Assembly (NCBI GenBank): GCA_021205725.1
Contig: JAJPWY010000087.1
Span: 1-35,315 of the forward strand
Length of the DNA stretch: 35,315 nucleotides
Source of the DNA: Clostridiales bacterium
Lineage (GTDB): Bacteria; Bacillota; Clostridia; Oscillospirales; Oscillospiraceae
Direction: 5' to 3'
How positions within the stretch are numbered: the stretch's first letter is position 1; every line of letters starts with the position of its first letter. This document shows, piece after piece, positions 16,687 to 24,803 of this stretch. The notes beneath the pieces are model-generated. The model ran no database searches. It saw only the letters and a program-made list of their open reading frames with translations, and was not told where the DNA came from. The position numbers and the translations under genes were made by a program.

Positions 16687-17595
16687 ATGGCTGCGACCTA
16701 TGACTATTACCGCATCTTTTACTTTGTGGCCCAACAGAAGAGCTTTACCCGGGCCGCCGAGACCATCGGCAGCAACCAGCCCAACATCACCCGCTGCATG
16801 AACAATCTGGAGCACGAGCTGGGCTGTAAGCTGTTCGTCCGCTCCAACCGGGGCATCTCCCTGACCCCGGAGGGGGAGCGGCTGTACTCCCATGTGGCCC
16901 TGGCGGTGGAGCAGCTGCGCATCGGGGAGGAGGAGCTGCAAAAGGATTGCAGTCTGGAGCAGGGGGTCGTCTCCATCGGCACCAGCGAGACCGCCCTCCG
17001 GCTGCTGCTTCTTGACCGGCTGACGGCGTTTCACCGGCAGTATCCCGGCGTTCGGCTGCGCATCATCAACCAGTTTACCCCCCAGGCCAGCACTGCCCTG
17101 GAGAGCGGACAGATCGAGCTGGCGGTGGCCACCAGCCCGGTGAGTCATGGGCCGAACCTGCGGGAGACTGCCCTGCTCGCCTTTCGGGAGATTTTGGTGG
17201 GCGGCCCCGGCTTCTACCACCTGACCCGGCAGCGGCACCGCCTGGCGGAGCTGACCGAGTACCCGTTGGTGAGCATGGGCAGCGGGAGCAGTACCTATGA
17301 GCATTATCAAATGCTGTTCCTCTCCCACAACGTCCGGTTCCGCCCGGACGTGGAGGTGACCACCATGGATCAGGTGCTACAGACGGTGGAGCACAACCTG
17401 GGGGTGGGCTTTGTGCCGGAGAAATACGCTGCCCTGGCCCTGGCTCATGACCGGGTGCGGCAGATCGAGCTGGAGGAGGTCATACCGGAGCGGAAGATCG
17501 TCCTCCTGGAGGATCGCACCCGGCCTCAGAGCATCGCTGTAGCCACCATCAAAGGAATGATCTGCGGGACGGAGCCGACGGCGAGTGATCGGTGA
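16687..17595 (+). CDS. LysR-family transcriptional regulator
   Basis: 302 residues, standard length. The N-terminal winged HTH (residues 5-65) reads YYRIFYFVAQQKSFTRAAET, then SNQPNITRCMNNLEHELGCK, then LFVRSNRGISLTPEGERLY. The C-terminal effector-binding domain has the usual LysR substrate fold starting near ELQKDCSLEQGVVSIGTSE. The ligand is unknown. ATG with GGGGAGGT upstream. The nitroreductase gene starts 25 bases after the stop in the same direction, so the regulator probably controls its own operon; LysR proteins more often face their target gene, so this co-directional arrangement is less usual. Confidence 0.93.
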   Translation: MAATYDYYRIFYFVAQQKSFTRAAETIGSNQPNITRCMNNLEHELGCKLFVRSNRGISLTPEGERLYSHVALAVEQLRIGEEELQKDCSLEQGVVSIGTSETALRLLLLDRLTAFHRQYPGVRLRIINQFTPQASTALESGQIELAVATSPVSHGPNLRETALLAFREILVGGPGFYHLTRQRHRLAELTEYPLVSMGSGSSTYEHYQMLFLSHNVRFRPDVEVTTMDQVLQTVEHNLGVGFVPEKYAALALAHDRVRQIELEEVIPERKIVLLEDRTRPQSIAVATIKGMICGTEPTASDR

Positions 17596-17620
17596 TGAGA
17601 TGAAAAAGGAGCTGAGACAG

Positions 17621-18220
17621 ATGGAACTGACAGAGGGCGTACTGAGCCGGAGGAGCATCCGCCGGTACACGAAAAAGCACATCTCCCAGGAGGATCTGCA
17701 CACCATCCTCCGGGCGGGGATGACCGGGCCGAGCTGCGCCAACACCCGGGACTGGAAATTCATCGTTGTCCGTGACCGGGAGATGCTCAACCGGATGGCG
17801 GACGCCAACGGCAGACCGGCGGAGCCCCTCCGACATTGTGACGTGGGCATCCTGATTTTGGGCGACCTGGAGCGGGCTTTTCCTCCGGCGAAGGAGTATT
17901 GGGTGATCGACGGGGCCATCGCCGGGCAGAACATGGTACTGGCCGCCCAGGGCCTGGGCATCGGCTCCGTGTGGCTGGGCACCTGGCCCCAGATGGAGCG
18001 GGTGGAGGCCCAGAAAAAGCTGTTCTCCCTGCCGGATACCGTGGTGCCCCACTCGGTCATCGCCTTCGGCTACCCCGCCGAGGAGAGAACTGGGGAGCAC
18101 CCCGACTATGAGGAGAGCCAGGTGACCTATTACAAGCCGGAAAAGGGCGTTTTCCCCTTCCGCAGAAACGGAAAGCCCTGTAAATGGCAGGTCAGCATTG
18201 GGCGCTCATCTGCCAACTGA
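17621..18220 (+). CDS. nitroreductase-family FMN oxidoreductase
   Basis: 199 residues. The fold is an FMN-dependent NAD(P)H oxidoreductase. The N-terminal FMN-binding motif reads RRSIRRYTKKHIS. GPSCANTRDWKFIVV matches the P-S-x-x-N-x-x-x-W block. GIGSVWLGTW is the glycine-rich region near the flavin phosphate. VIAFGYPAE is the usual C-terminal strand. The physiological substrate is not predictable; members reduce nitro groups, quinones or flavins. Start: ATG 17621 with AAAGGAG 9 bases upstream; longer GTG/ATG starts at 17585 and 17600 overlap the LysR stop and are weaker. A terminator follows. Confidence 0.88.
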   Translation: MELTEGVLSRRSIRRYTKKHISQEDLHTILRAGMTGPSCANTRDWKFIVVRDREMLNRMADANGRPAEPLRHCDVGILILGDLERAFPPAKEYWVIDGAIAGQNMVLAAQGLGIGSVWLGTWPQMERVEAQKKLFSLPDTVVPHSVIAFGYPAEERTGEHPDYEESQVTYYKPEKGVFPFRRNGKPCKWQVSIGRSSAN

Positions 18221-18241
18221 ATCCGAAGCAAAGTGTCCTTC

Positions 18242-18282
18242 GTGCGCAGAGCGGCAAAACCGCCCTGCGCACCGCTGTTTTT
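18242..18282 (+). terminator. intrinsic terminator after the nitroreductase gene
   Basis: A stem of GTGCGCAG plus GCGG pairing with CCGC plus CTGCGCAC, one mismatch pair between the two parts, then a T5 run a few bases later. Confidence 0.75.
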
Positions 18283-18297
18283 CGGGTAACTTCTCCG

Positions 18298-18326
18298 TTG
18301 CAAATCCCACGCCGGGCTGATATAAT
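18298..18326 (+). promoter_or_regulatory. promoter of smc
   Basis: TTGCAA (18298-18303), a 17-base spacer and consensus TATAAT (18321-18326), 38 bases before the GTG start of smc. Confidence 0.8.
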
Positions 18327-18363
18327 AAACTGTCATGTTATGAAGAAATAGCGAGGTGCCGGC

Positions 18364-21300
18364 GTGTACTTAAAAGCACTGGAAATACAGGGGTTCAAAT
18401 CCTTTCCCGATAAAACCGTTCTCACCTTCGGAGAGGCCATCACCGCCATCGTGGGGCCCAACGGCAGCGGCAAATCGAATATTTCCGACGCCATCCGCTG
18501 GGTCATGGGGGAGCAGTCCACCAAGGCCCTCCGGGGCGGGAAGATGGAGGACGTGATCTTCGGCGGCACCCAGCAGCGCAAGCAGACGGGGTACGCGGAG
18601 GTCTCCCTCATCCTGGACAACTCCGGTCATATGCTCCCCATGGAGGAGAGCGAGGTCATGGTCACCCGGCGGTATTACCGCTCCGGGGAGAGTGAATACT
18701 ATATCAACCGCCAGTCCTGCCGCCTGCGGGACATCAACGAGCTGTTCATGGACACCGGCCTGGGCCGGGAGGGATATTCCATCATCGGCCAGGGCAAAAT
18801 AGACGAGATTTTGTCCACCCGGGGCCAGGAGCGGCGGGCGGTCTTTGAGGAGGCGGCGGGCATCTCCCGCTTCCGTCACCGGAAGGAGGAGGCGGAGCGC
18901 AAGCTGGAGCGGACGGAGGACAACCTCCTGCGCATCGGGGACAAGATCTCCGAGCTGGAGCTCCAGGTGGAGCCTCTCCGGGAGCAGTCCGCTAAGGCGA
19001 AGGAATTCCTGCTCTACCGGGACGAGCTGCGGGGGCTGGAAATCTCCCTGTGGATGGATCAGCTGGATCGGCTCCGTCTGGGCAACCGAAAGCTCTACAG
19101 CGATTACGACGCCGCCGTCCGCCAGCGGGACGAGGCCGCCGCCCAGCAGGAGGAGCTGTACCACCGGACGGAGGAGCTGTCCGCCCAGATGCGGCAGCTG
19201 GACGTGGAGAACGACCAGCTCCGGGCCCAGCTCTCCGGCCTGACTGCGGAGGCCAACCAGAGAGAATCAGATATCGCCATTTTAAAGAACAAGGTTCAGA
19301 ACAACCGGGAGAACGCCCAGCGGCTCTCTCAGGAGCTGGACCAGCAGGAGGGCCGGGCGGACTCGGTGGCCGCCCAGATCGGCCAGAGAGAGGCCCGGCT
19401 GGAGGAGCTGCGGGCAAATCAGCGGGAGCTGACCCGCACCCTCAGCGAGAAACAGCTGGCGGGGGAGAGCCTCACCGCCCAGGCGGGGAGCCTGGGACAG
19501 GAGATCGAGACCCTCCGGGCCAGAGCGGAGGCGGAGACCGCCTCCGCTGCCGATGCCAGGGCGCTGCTCTCCGCCCTGGCCGCCGCCCAGCAGGAGCTGC
19601 TGGATCGGGACACCGCCATCAAGACCCAGCTACAGGAGAACGCCCAGCGGCTGGAATCTCTCCGGGCGGAGGCGGCGGACAAGCAGAGTCAGCTCAGCGA
19701 GGCCCGGGTGCGGGCGGAGGAGCTGGCCAACCGGATCAGCGGCTATCAGCTCCGGCTCCAGACCCGGCAGAAGCGGCTGGACGCCTGCACCGGTCAGGCC
19801 AACCGTCTGACCATGGAGGACAACGACCTCCAGAGCCGCATCAAAATGCTCACCGAGATGGAGAAGCTGTACGAGGGCTACTCCAAGGCGGTGAAGTCGG
19901 TGATGCAGGCCGCCCAGCGGGGGCGGCTGAAGGGCATCCACGGCCCGGTGGCGGGACTGCTCCGGGCGCCGGAGGAGTACACCGTAGCCATTGAGATCGC
20001 CCTGGGCGCCGCCATGCAGAACATCGTGGTGGACCGGGCCGAGGACGGCAAGGCCGCCATCGAATATCTGAAGCACCGGGACGGGGGCCGGGCCACCTTC
20101 CTGCCCCTGTCGGACATCCGCCCCGGCGCACTCCGGGAGCGGGGGCTGGAGCAGGAGCCGGGCTTTGTGGGCATCGCCTCCACCCTCATCCGGTATGACC
20201 GCCAGTATGAAAACGTGTTTTCCAACCTCCTGGGCCGGGTGGTGGTCTGTGACAGCATGGACAGCGCCATCCCCATGGCCCGGAAGTACGGCCACCGGTT
20301 CCGCATCGTCACCCTGGACGGCCAGGTGCTCAATCCCGGCGGCTCCATGACCGGCGGCTCCGTCAGCCGGAGCGCGGGCATCCTGTCCCGGGCCACCGAG
20401 CTGGAGCACTTAAAGGAGCAGGCCGTGGGCGTCCGGCAGAGCCTGGAAAAGGCCAGGAGTATTCTGGACGGGGCGAAGCGGGATGTCTCCGCCGCAGGCT
20501 ACGAGGTGGAGACCGCCCAAGGCCAGAAGCGGGAGCAGGACGACCAGGTGCTCAAGCTGGAGGGGGAGATGGGCCAGTACCGTATCCTCATCGAAGCCCT
20601 GGAGCAGCAGGAGCAGGCCAGCCGGACAGAGCTGGAGAGCCTGGCAGGACGGAGCGCCCAGACGGAGACGGACACCCGGAGCGCAGAGGAGCGCATCGCC
20701 CAGCTGGAGCAGCAGGCCCAGGTCACCCGGCAGGAGAGCGCAGGCAAGGAGGAGGACCAGTCCGCCCTGCGCACCCGGCAGGAGGCGTTGCAAAACGAGA
20801 TCGCCGCTCTCCGGGCGGAGCTGGCGGCATTAGAGGCGGAGGAGAGCGCCACCGAAGCCGCCCTCAACGAGCTCAAGTCCATGGAGCGGGACATCACCGG
20901 CGACCGGGAGTCCCGGCTGGCCCAGATCTGGGAGTTCGAGGGGAAAAACGAGAGCCTCCAGAGCCAGATCGAGAGCGCACAGCAGGCGTTGACCGGTATC
21001 TACCAGCGACAGGCCGCCCAGCAGAGCCAGATCGACGACCTGAACGGCCAGAAGCTGGCCCTGGAGGGCCGCCGGAATCAGACGGACAAGGCCGCCCGGG
21101 AGAAGAACGACGAGCTGCTGCGGATGGAGCGGGAGTGCTCCACCCTGGAGCAGAAAAAGACCCAGGCCGCCATGGAGGAGAAGCAGCTGCTGGACAAGCT
21201 GTGGGACAGCTACGAGCTGAGCTACGACGGCGCCCAGAGCCAGCGGCAGGAGCTGGAATCCACCCAGAAGGCCACCCGCCGGGTGAGCGAGCTGAAACGG

Positions 21301-21936
21301 AAGATCTCCGGTCTGGGCAACGTGAACCTGGGGGCCATCGACGAGTTCCAGCGGGTGAACGAGCGGTACGAATACCTGACCGGCCAGCGGGACGACGTGC
21401 AGCAGGCCAAGGGGGAGCTGACCGACATCATCGGCGGCATCACCACCGAGATGGAGAAGATCTTCGCTCAGCAGTTTCAGAAGATCGGCGAGGCCTTTGC
21501 GCTCACCTTCACCCAGCTCTTTGGCGGCGGCAAGGCCACCCTGGAGCTGTCCGACCCCAAGGACATTTTGAACTGCGACATCGAGATCAAGGTGCAGCCT
21601 CCCGGCAAGGCGCTGAAGGTGCTGACCCTGCTCTCCGGCGGGGAGAAGGCGTTCGTGGCCATCGCCCTGTACTTCGCCTTTTTGAAGGTCCGCCCCACCC
21701 CCTTCGTGGTGATGGACGAGATCGAGGCCGCCCTGGATGAGAGCAACGTAGTCCGCTTTGCCCGGTATATGCGGGGCATGACGGATAAGACCCAGTTCAT
21801 CTGCATCACCCACCGCCGGGGCACCATGGAGGAGGCGGACGTCCTCTACGGCGTCACCATGCAGGAAAAGGGCATCAGCCGCATCCTGACCATCAACCTC
21901 AACGACGTGGAGCAGGAGCTGGGCATCGAGGGGTGA
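18364..21936 (+). CDS. smc: chromosome segregation ATPase SMC
   Basis: 1190 residues. The SMC subunit of the bacterial condensin, which organises and segregates the nucleoid. N-terminal head with Walker A GPNGSGKS (residues 31-38) and the Q-loop region (GEQSTKALRGGK). Two long Glu/Gln/Arg-rich coiled-coil arms flank a hinge near residues 510-690 (KGIHGPVAGLLRAPEEYTVA onward, GGSMTGGS at its end). The C-terminal head has signature LLSGGEKAF (near 1090) and Walker B FVVMDEIEAALDE. GTG start (VYLKALEIQGFKSF) with GAGGTG upstream. The partners scpA and scpB are not in the window. smc-ftsY linkage is typical of Firmicutes, but a 228-base repeat has been placed between them. Confidence 0.97.
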   Translation: MYLKALEIQGFKSFPDKTVLTFGEAITAIVGPNGSGKSNISDAIRWVMGEQSTKALRGGKMEDVIFGGTQQRKQTGYAEVSLILDNSGHMLPMEESEVMVTRRYYRSGESEYYINRQSCRLRDINELFMDTGLGREGYSIIGQGKIDEILSTRGQERRAVFEEAAGISRFRHRKEEAERKLERTEDNLLRIGDKISELELQVEPLREQSAKAKEFLLYRDELRGLEISLWMDQLDRLRLGNRKLYSDYDAAVRQRDEAAAQQEELYHRTEELSAQMRQLDVENDQLRAQLSGLTAEANQRESDIAILKNKVQNNRENAQRLSQELDQQEGRADSVAAQIGQREARLEELRANQRELTRTLSEKQLAGESLTAQAGSLGQEIETLRARAEAETASAADARALLSALAAAQQELLDRDTAIKTQLQENAQRLESLRAEAADKQSQLSEARVRAEELANRISGYQLRLQTRQKRLDACTGQANRLTMEDNDLQSRIKMLTEMEKLYEGYSKAVKSVMQAAQRGRLKGIHGPVAGLLRAPEEYTVAIEIALGAAMQNIVVDRAEDGKAAIEYLKHRDGGRATFLPLSDIRPGALRERGLEQEPGFVGIASTLIRYDRQYENVFSNLLGRVVVCDSMDSAIPMARKYGHRFRIVTLDGQVLNPGGSMTGGSVSRSAGILSRATELEHLKEQAVGVRQSLEKARSILDGAKRDVSAAGYEVETAQGQKREQDDQVLKLEGEMGQYRILIEALEQQEQASRTELESLAGRSAQTETDTRSAEERIAQLEQQAQVTRQESAGKEEDQSALRTRQEALQNEIAALRAELAALEAEESATEAALNELKSMERDITGDRESRLAQIWEFEGKNESLQSQIESAQQALTGIYQRQAAQQSQIDDLNGQKLALEGRRNQTDKAAREKNDELLRMERECSTLEQKKTQAAMEEKQLLDKLWDSYELSYDGAQSQRQELESTQKATRRVSELKRKISGLGNVNLGAIDEFQRVNERYEYLTGQRDDVQQAKGELTDIIGGITTEMEKIFAQQFQKIGEAFALTFTQLFGGGKATLELSDPKDILNCDIEIKVQPPGKALKVLTLLSGGEKAFVAIALYFAFLKVRPTPFVVMDEIEAALDESNVVRFARYMRGMTDKTQFICITHRRGTMEEADVLYGVTMQEKGISRILTINLNDVEQELGIEG

Positions 21937-21959
21937 GATGGGAAAGAGGTAGCACTCTC

Positions 21960-22187
21960 GGCTCCCTCTCTGAGGGAGCTGGCTGCCCGCAGGGCAGACT
22001 GAGGGAGTGCAGCAGGCACCATCAATACGTCCAAATGCTGCGGCGAATTCGATGGCTGTTGGCGTTAAATAATGAAGAATGGATATTTTGGAGACTCGAC
22101 GAATTCGCCGAAAGACGCCCAGAAGGGGGAGGCGTTTACTGCTCTCCCTCAGTCAGCTTCGCTGACAGCTCCCTCAAGGAGGGAGCC
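21960..22187. repeat. MITE-like interspersed element with about 50-bp terminal inverted repeats
   Basis: The left end starts GGCTCCCTCTCTGAGGGAGC. The right end, read inverted, starts GGCTCCCTCCTTGAGGGAGC. Both continue with a second small hairpin (CTGCCC/GGGCAG left, GTCAGC/GCTGAC right) and then ACTGAGGGAG-GCAG. Inside, CGGCGAATTCG (22041-22051) is inverted at 22100-22110. No transposase is encoded; an 88-codon frame across it is an artefact. It is AT-richer in the middle than the flanking genes and fills nearly all of the 320-base smc-ftsY gap. This is the architecture of a non-autonomous palindromic element. Confidence 0.75.
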
Positions 22188-22256
22188 AGGACAGCGTGAA
22201 TTTTTAATTTTTGGAAAATAGATTCCCCCACACCACCCCAAAAGGAGCGATACACC

Positions 22257-23123
22257 ATGGGATTTTTTGATAAACTGAAAAAGATCAACATCTTCAACAC
22301 CTACACCAAGCTGAGCGACGACTTCTATGACGAGCTGGAGGAGGCCCTCATCCTCTCCGATATGGGGATGGACTCTGCGCTAAAGGCGGTGGCCCGTCTC
22401 CGGGAGCGGTGCGAGGCCGAGCGCATCGGCGACACGGAGAAGGCCAAGGCCGTCATGCGGGAGATACTGGCCGACATGCTCAACGTGGGGGACAAGCGGC
22501 TGATTTTGTACAGCCAGCCCTCCATCGTCCTGTTCATCGGGGTCAATGGGGTGGGCAAGACCACCACCATTGGCAAGATCGGCAACATCCTGAAAAAAGA
22601 GGGCAAAAAGGTCATGTTCGCCGCCGCCGACACCTTCCGGGCCGCCGCCACTGAGCAGCTCACCATCTGGGCAGACCGCTGCGGCGTGGACATCATCAAG
22701 CAGGGGGAGGGAGCAGACCCCGCCTCGGTGGTCTTTGACGCCATCAATGCCGCCAACGCCCGGTATACCGACGTGGTGCTGGTGGACACCGCCGGACGGC
22801 TGCACAACAAGACCAACCTGATGAACGAGCTCAACAAGATCGACCGGGTCATCAAGCGGGAGTGCCCCATCTGCTCCAAGGAGACCCTGCTGGTGCTGGA
22901 CGCCACCACGGGGCAGAACGGCCTCACCCAGGCCAAGCAGTTTAAGGAGGCCTGCGGCATCACCGGCATCGTGCTCACCAAGCTGGACGGCACCGCCAAG
23001 GGCGGCATTGCCATCGCCATCGCCCAGGAGCTGGGCCTGCCGGTGAAGTTCGCCGGGGTGGGCGAGGGCATCGACGACCTGCGCTATTTCGACGCCGACG
23101 AGTTCGTCAAGGCGTTTATCTGA
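22257..23123 (+). CDS. ftsY: signal recognition particle receptor FtsY
   Basis: 288 residues. The SRP receptor GTPase that docks ribosome-SRP complexes at the membrane. It has a short amphipathic N-terminus (MGFFDKLKKINIF), a helical N-domain, then the G-domain with GVNGVGKTTTIGKI (P-loop, about 97-110), AADTFRAAA, DTAGRLHNK and TKLDGTAKGG. The long acidic A-domain of E. coli FtsY is absent, as usual in Firmicutes. The ATG follows AAAGGAG at 9 bases. The promoter is unclear; it may be read from smc through the repeat element. rph starts 12 bases after its stop. Confidence 0.96.
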   Translation: MGFFDKLKKINIFNTYTKLSDDFYDELEEALILSDMGMDSALKAVARLRERCEAERIGDTEKAKAVMREILADMLNVGDKRLILYSQPSIVLFIGVNGVGKTTTIGKIGNILKKEGKKVMFAAADTFRAAATEQLTIWADRCGVDIIKQGEGADPASVVFDAINAANARYTDVVLVDTAGRLHNKTNLMNELNKIDRVIKRECPICSKETLLVLDATTGQNGLTQAKQFKEACGITGIVLTKLDGTAKGGIAIAIAQELGLPVKFAGVGEGIDDLRYFDADEFVKAFI

Positions 23124-23135
23124 GGAGGCTTTTGC

Positions 23136-23861
23136 ATGAAACGGATGGACGGACGGGCCAAGGATCAGTTGCGGCCGGTGGAGATCATCCCCAACATCAA
23201 CCGGTTTGCCGAGGGGAGCTGCCTCATCAAGTGCGGGGACACCCAGGTGTATATCACCGCCTCGGTGGAGAACCGGGTGCCGCCCCACGTCCCCATGAAC
23301 GAGGGCTGGGTGACGGCGGAATACAATATGCTGCCCCGGGCCAACCGGGATCGGAGCCGTCGGGACGTGTCCAAGCTCAAGCTCTCCGGCCGCTCTGCGG
23401 AGATCCAGCGGCTCATCGGCCGCTCCCTCCGGGCGGCGGTGGATCTGAAAAAGCTGCCCGGCTATCAGATCGTCATCGACTGCGACGTGCTCCAGGGAGA
23501 CGGGGGCACCCGGACGGCCTCGGTGACGGGGGGCTTCGTGGCCCTGGCCCTGGCCTGCCGGACGCTGCACAAGAACGGTTGGATCAAGGAAAATCCCATC
23601 ATCCACAATGTGGCGGCGGTCTCCGCCGGCATCGTGGAGAACGCCCTCCTCCTGGATCTGCGGTATGAGGAGGACTCCACCGCCATGGTAGACCTGAACT
23701 GCGTCATGACCGAGGAGGGCAAGCTCATCGAGATCCAGGGCACCGGCGAGGGCCGCCCCTTCGACGTGGAGGAGCAGCAGAAGCTGGTTCGCTACTGCGC
23801 CAAGGGTATCGGCGAGCTGATCGAGCTGCAAAACCGGGTGCTGGCGGAGGCGGAGCAATGA
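23136..23861 (+). CDS. rph: ribonuclease PH
   Basis: 241 residues. A phosphorolytic 3'-5' exoribonuclease that trims tRNA 3' ends. Family signatures: MDGRAKDQLRPVEI, TAEYNMLPRANRDRSRRD, SGRSAEIQRLIGRSLRA (Arg residues binding phosphate) and DCDVLQGDGGTRTASVTG (active site). The ATG follows GAGGAGG. The stop overlaps the rdgB start by four bases (ATGA), so the two are translationally coupled. rph followed by rdgB is common in Firmicutes. Confidence 0.97.
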   Translation: MKRMDGRAKDQLRPVEIIPNINRFAEGSCLIKCGDTQVYITASVENRVPPHVPMNEGWVTAEYNMLPRANRDRSRRDVSKLKLSGRSAEIQRLIGRSLRAAVDLKKLPGYQIVIDCDVLQGDGGTRTASVTGGFVALALACRTLHKNGWIKENPIIHNVAAVSAGIVENALLLDLRYEEDSTAMVDLNCVMTEEGKLIEIQGTGEGRPFDVEEQQKLVRYCAKGIGELIELQNRVLAEAEQ

Positions 23862-24460
23862 AATTCGTACTGGCCAGCCACAATCCGGGCAAGCTGAAGG
23901 AGATGCAGGAGGTACTGGGACAGCTGGGGGTGGAGGTCGTCCTCCAGTCTCAGCTGGGCATCCGGGTGGACGTGGAGGAGACGGGGACGACCTTCGCGGA
24001 AAACGCCCTGCTCAAGGCGCAGGCCGTCTGCGCCGCCAGCGGCCTGCCTGCCATTTCCGACGACTCCGGCCTGTGCGTGGACACATTGAACGGCGCGCCG
24101 GGGGTGTACACCGCCCGGTACGGCGGGGAGGGCCTCACCGACGAGCAGCGGTATCGGCTGCTGCTGCGCAACCTCCAGGGACTGTCCCCCCGAACCTGCC
24201 ACTTTGAGACGGCCATCGCCTGTGTTTTCCCCGACGGCACCGTGCTCACCGCCGAGGGGCGGTGCGACGGCACGGTGGCCTATGCCCCCATGGGCACCGA
24301 CGGCTTTGGCTATGACCCGATCTTCTGGGTGCCGGGGCTGAAAAAGACGTTTGCCCAGCTCACTCCGGAGGAGAAAAACGCCATCTCCCACCGGGGCAAC
24401 GCCCTCCGGACGTTCGGAACGGTGCTGGAGGGGTATTTGGAGTCACCCAACAGACAATAA
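23858..24460 (+). CDS. rdgB: XTP/dITP diphosphatase (RdgB/HAM1)
   Basis: 200 residues. It removes deaminated purine triphosphates (XTP, ITP, dITP) from the nucleotide pool by pyrophosphohydrolysis. Motifs: LASHNPGKLKEM at the N-terminus, SDDSGLCVDTLNGAPGVYTA (metal-binding Asp) and GTDGFGYDPIFWVP, then SHRGNAL near the end. Overlaps rph by four bases; yhbY begins 16 bases after its stop. Confidence 0.96.
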   Translation: MKFVLASHNPGKLKEMQEVLGQLGVEVVLQSQLGIRVDVEETGTTFAENALLKAQAVCAASGLPAISDDSGLCVDTLNGAPGVYTARYGGEGLTDEQRYRLLLRNLQGLSPRTCHFETAIACVFPDGTVLTAEGRCDGTVAYAPMGTDGFGYDPIFWVPGLKKTFAQLTPEEKNAISHRGNALRTFGTVLEGYLESPNRQ

Positions 24461-24476
24461 AGGAGACATCACATCC

Positions 24477-24803
24477 ATGGAACTGACAAGCAAGCAGCGG
24501 GCCCAGCTGCGCAGCATGGCCAACACCATCGACACCATTCTGACGGTGGGCAAGGACGGCATCACGGAGAACCTGGTCGCCCAGTGCCGGGACGCTCTGG
24601 AGGCCCGGGAGCTGGTGAAGGGCAAGGTGCTGGAGAATTCGGAGTACGACGCCCGGACTGCCTGCGAGGAGCTGTGCCGCCGGGTTCCGGCGGAGCCGGT
24701 GCAGGTCATCGGCAGCAAGTTCGTCCTCTACCGGCCCAGCCACCGGAAGGACAAGAAGGACAAGATCGTCCTGGTGCGGCCGAAGCAGGGGAGCCGGGGA
24801 TGA
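24477..24803 (+). CDS. yhbY: YhbY-family CRM-domain RNA-binding protein
   Basis: 108 residues. A CRM domain alone: MELTSKQRAQLRSMANTIDT, GKDGITENLVAQCRDALEAR (the GxxG-type loop is GKDG) and ELVKGKV. YhbY proteins associate with pre-50S ribosomes. The C-terminus is basic (HRKDKKDKIVLVRPKQ). Start: ATG 24477 with AGGAGA about 10 bases upstream; the longer frame overlaps rdgB and is not real. Its stop overlaps the nadD start (ATGA). Confidence 0.92.
   Translation: MELTSKQRAQLRSMANTIDTILTVGKDGITENLVAQCRDALEARELVKGKVLENSEYDARTACEELCRRVPAEPVQVIGSKFVLYRPSHRKDKKDKIVLVRPKQGSRG

Noticed and set aside
21933..22199. 88-codon frame inside the smc-ftsY repeat
   Set aside because: It runs through the inverted repeats, with no ribosome binding site and no domain.
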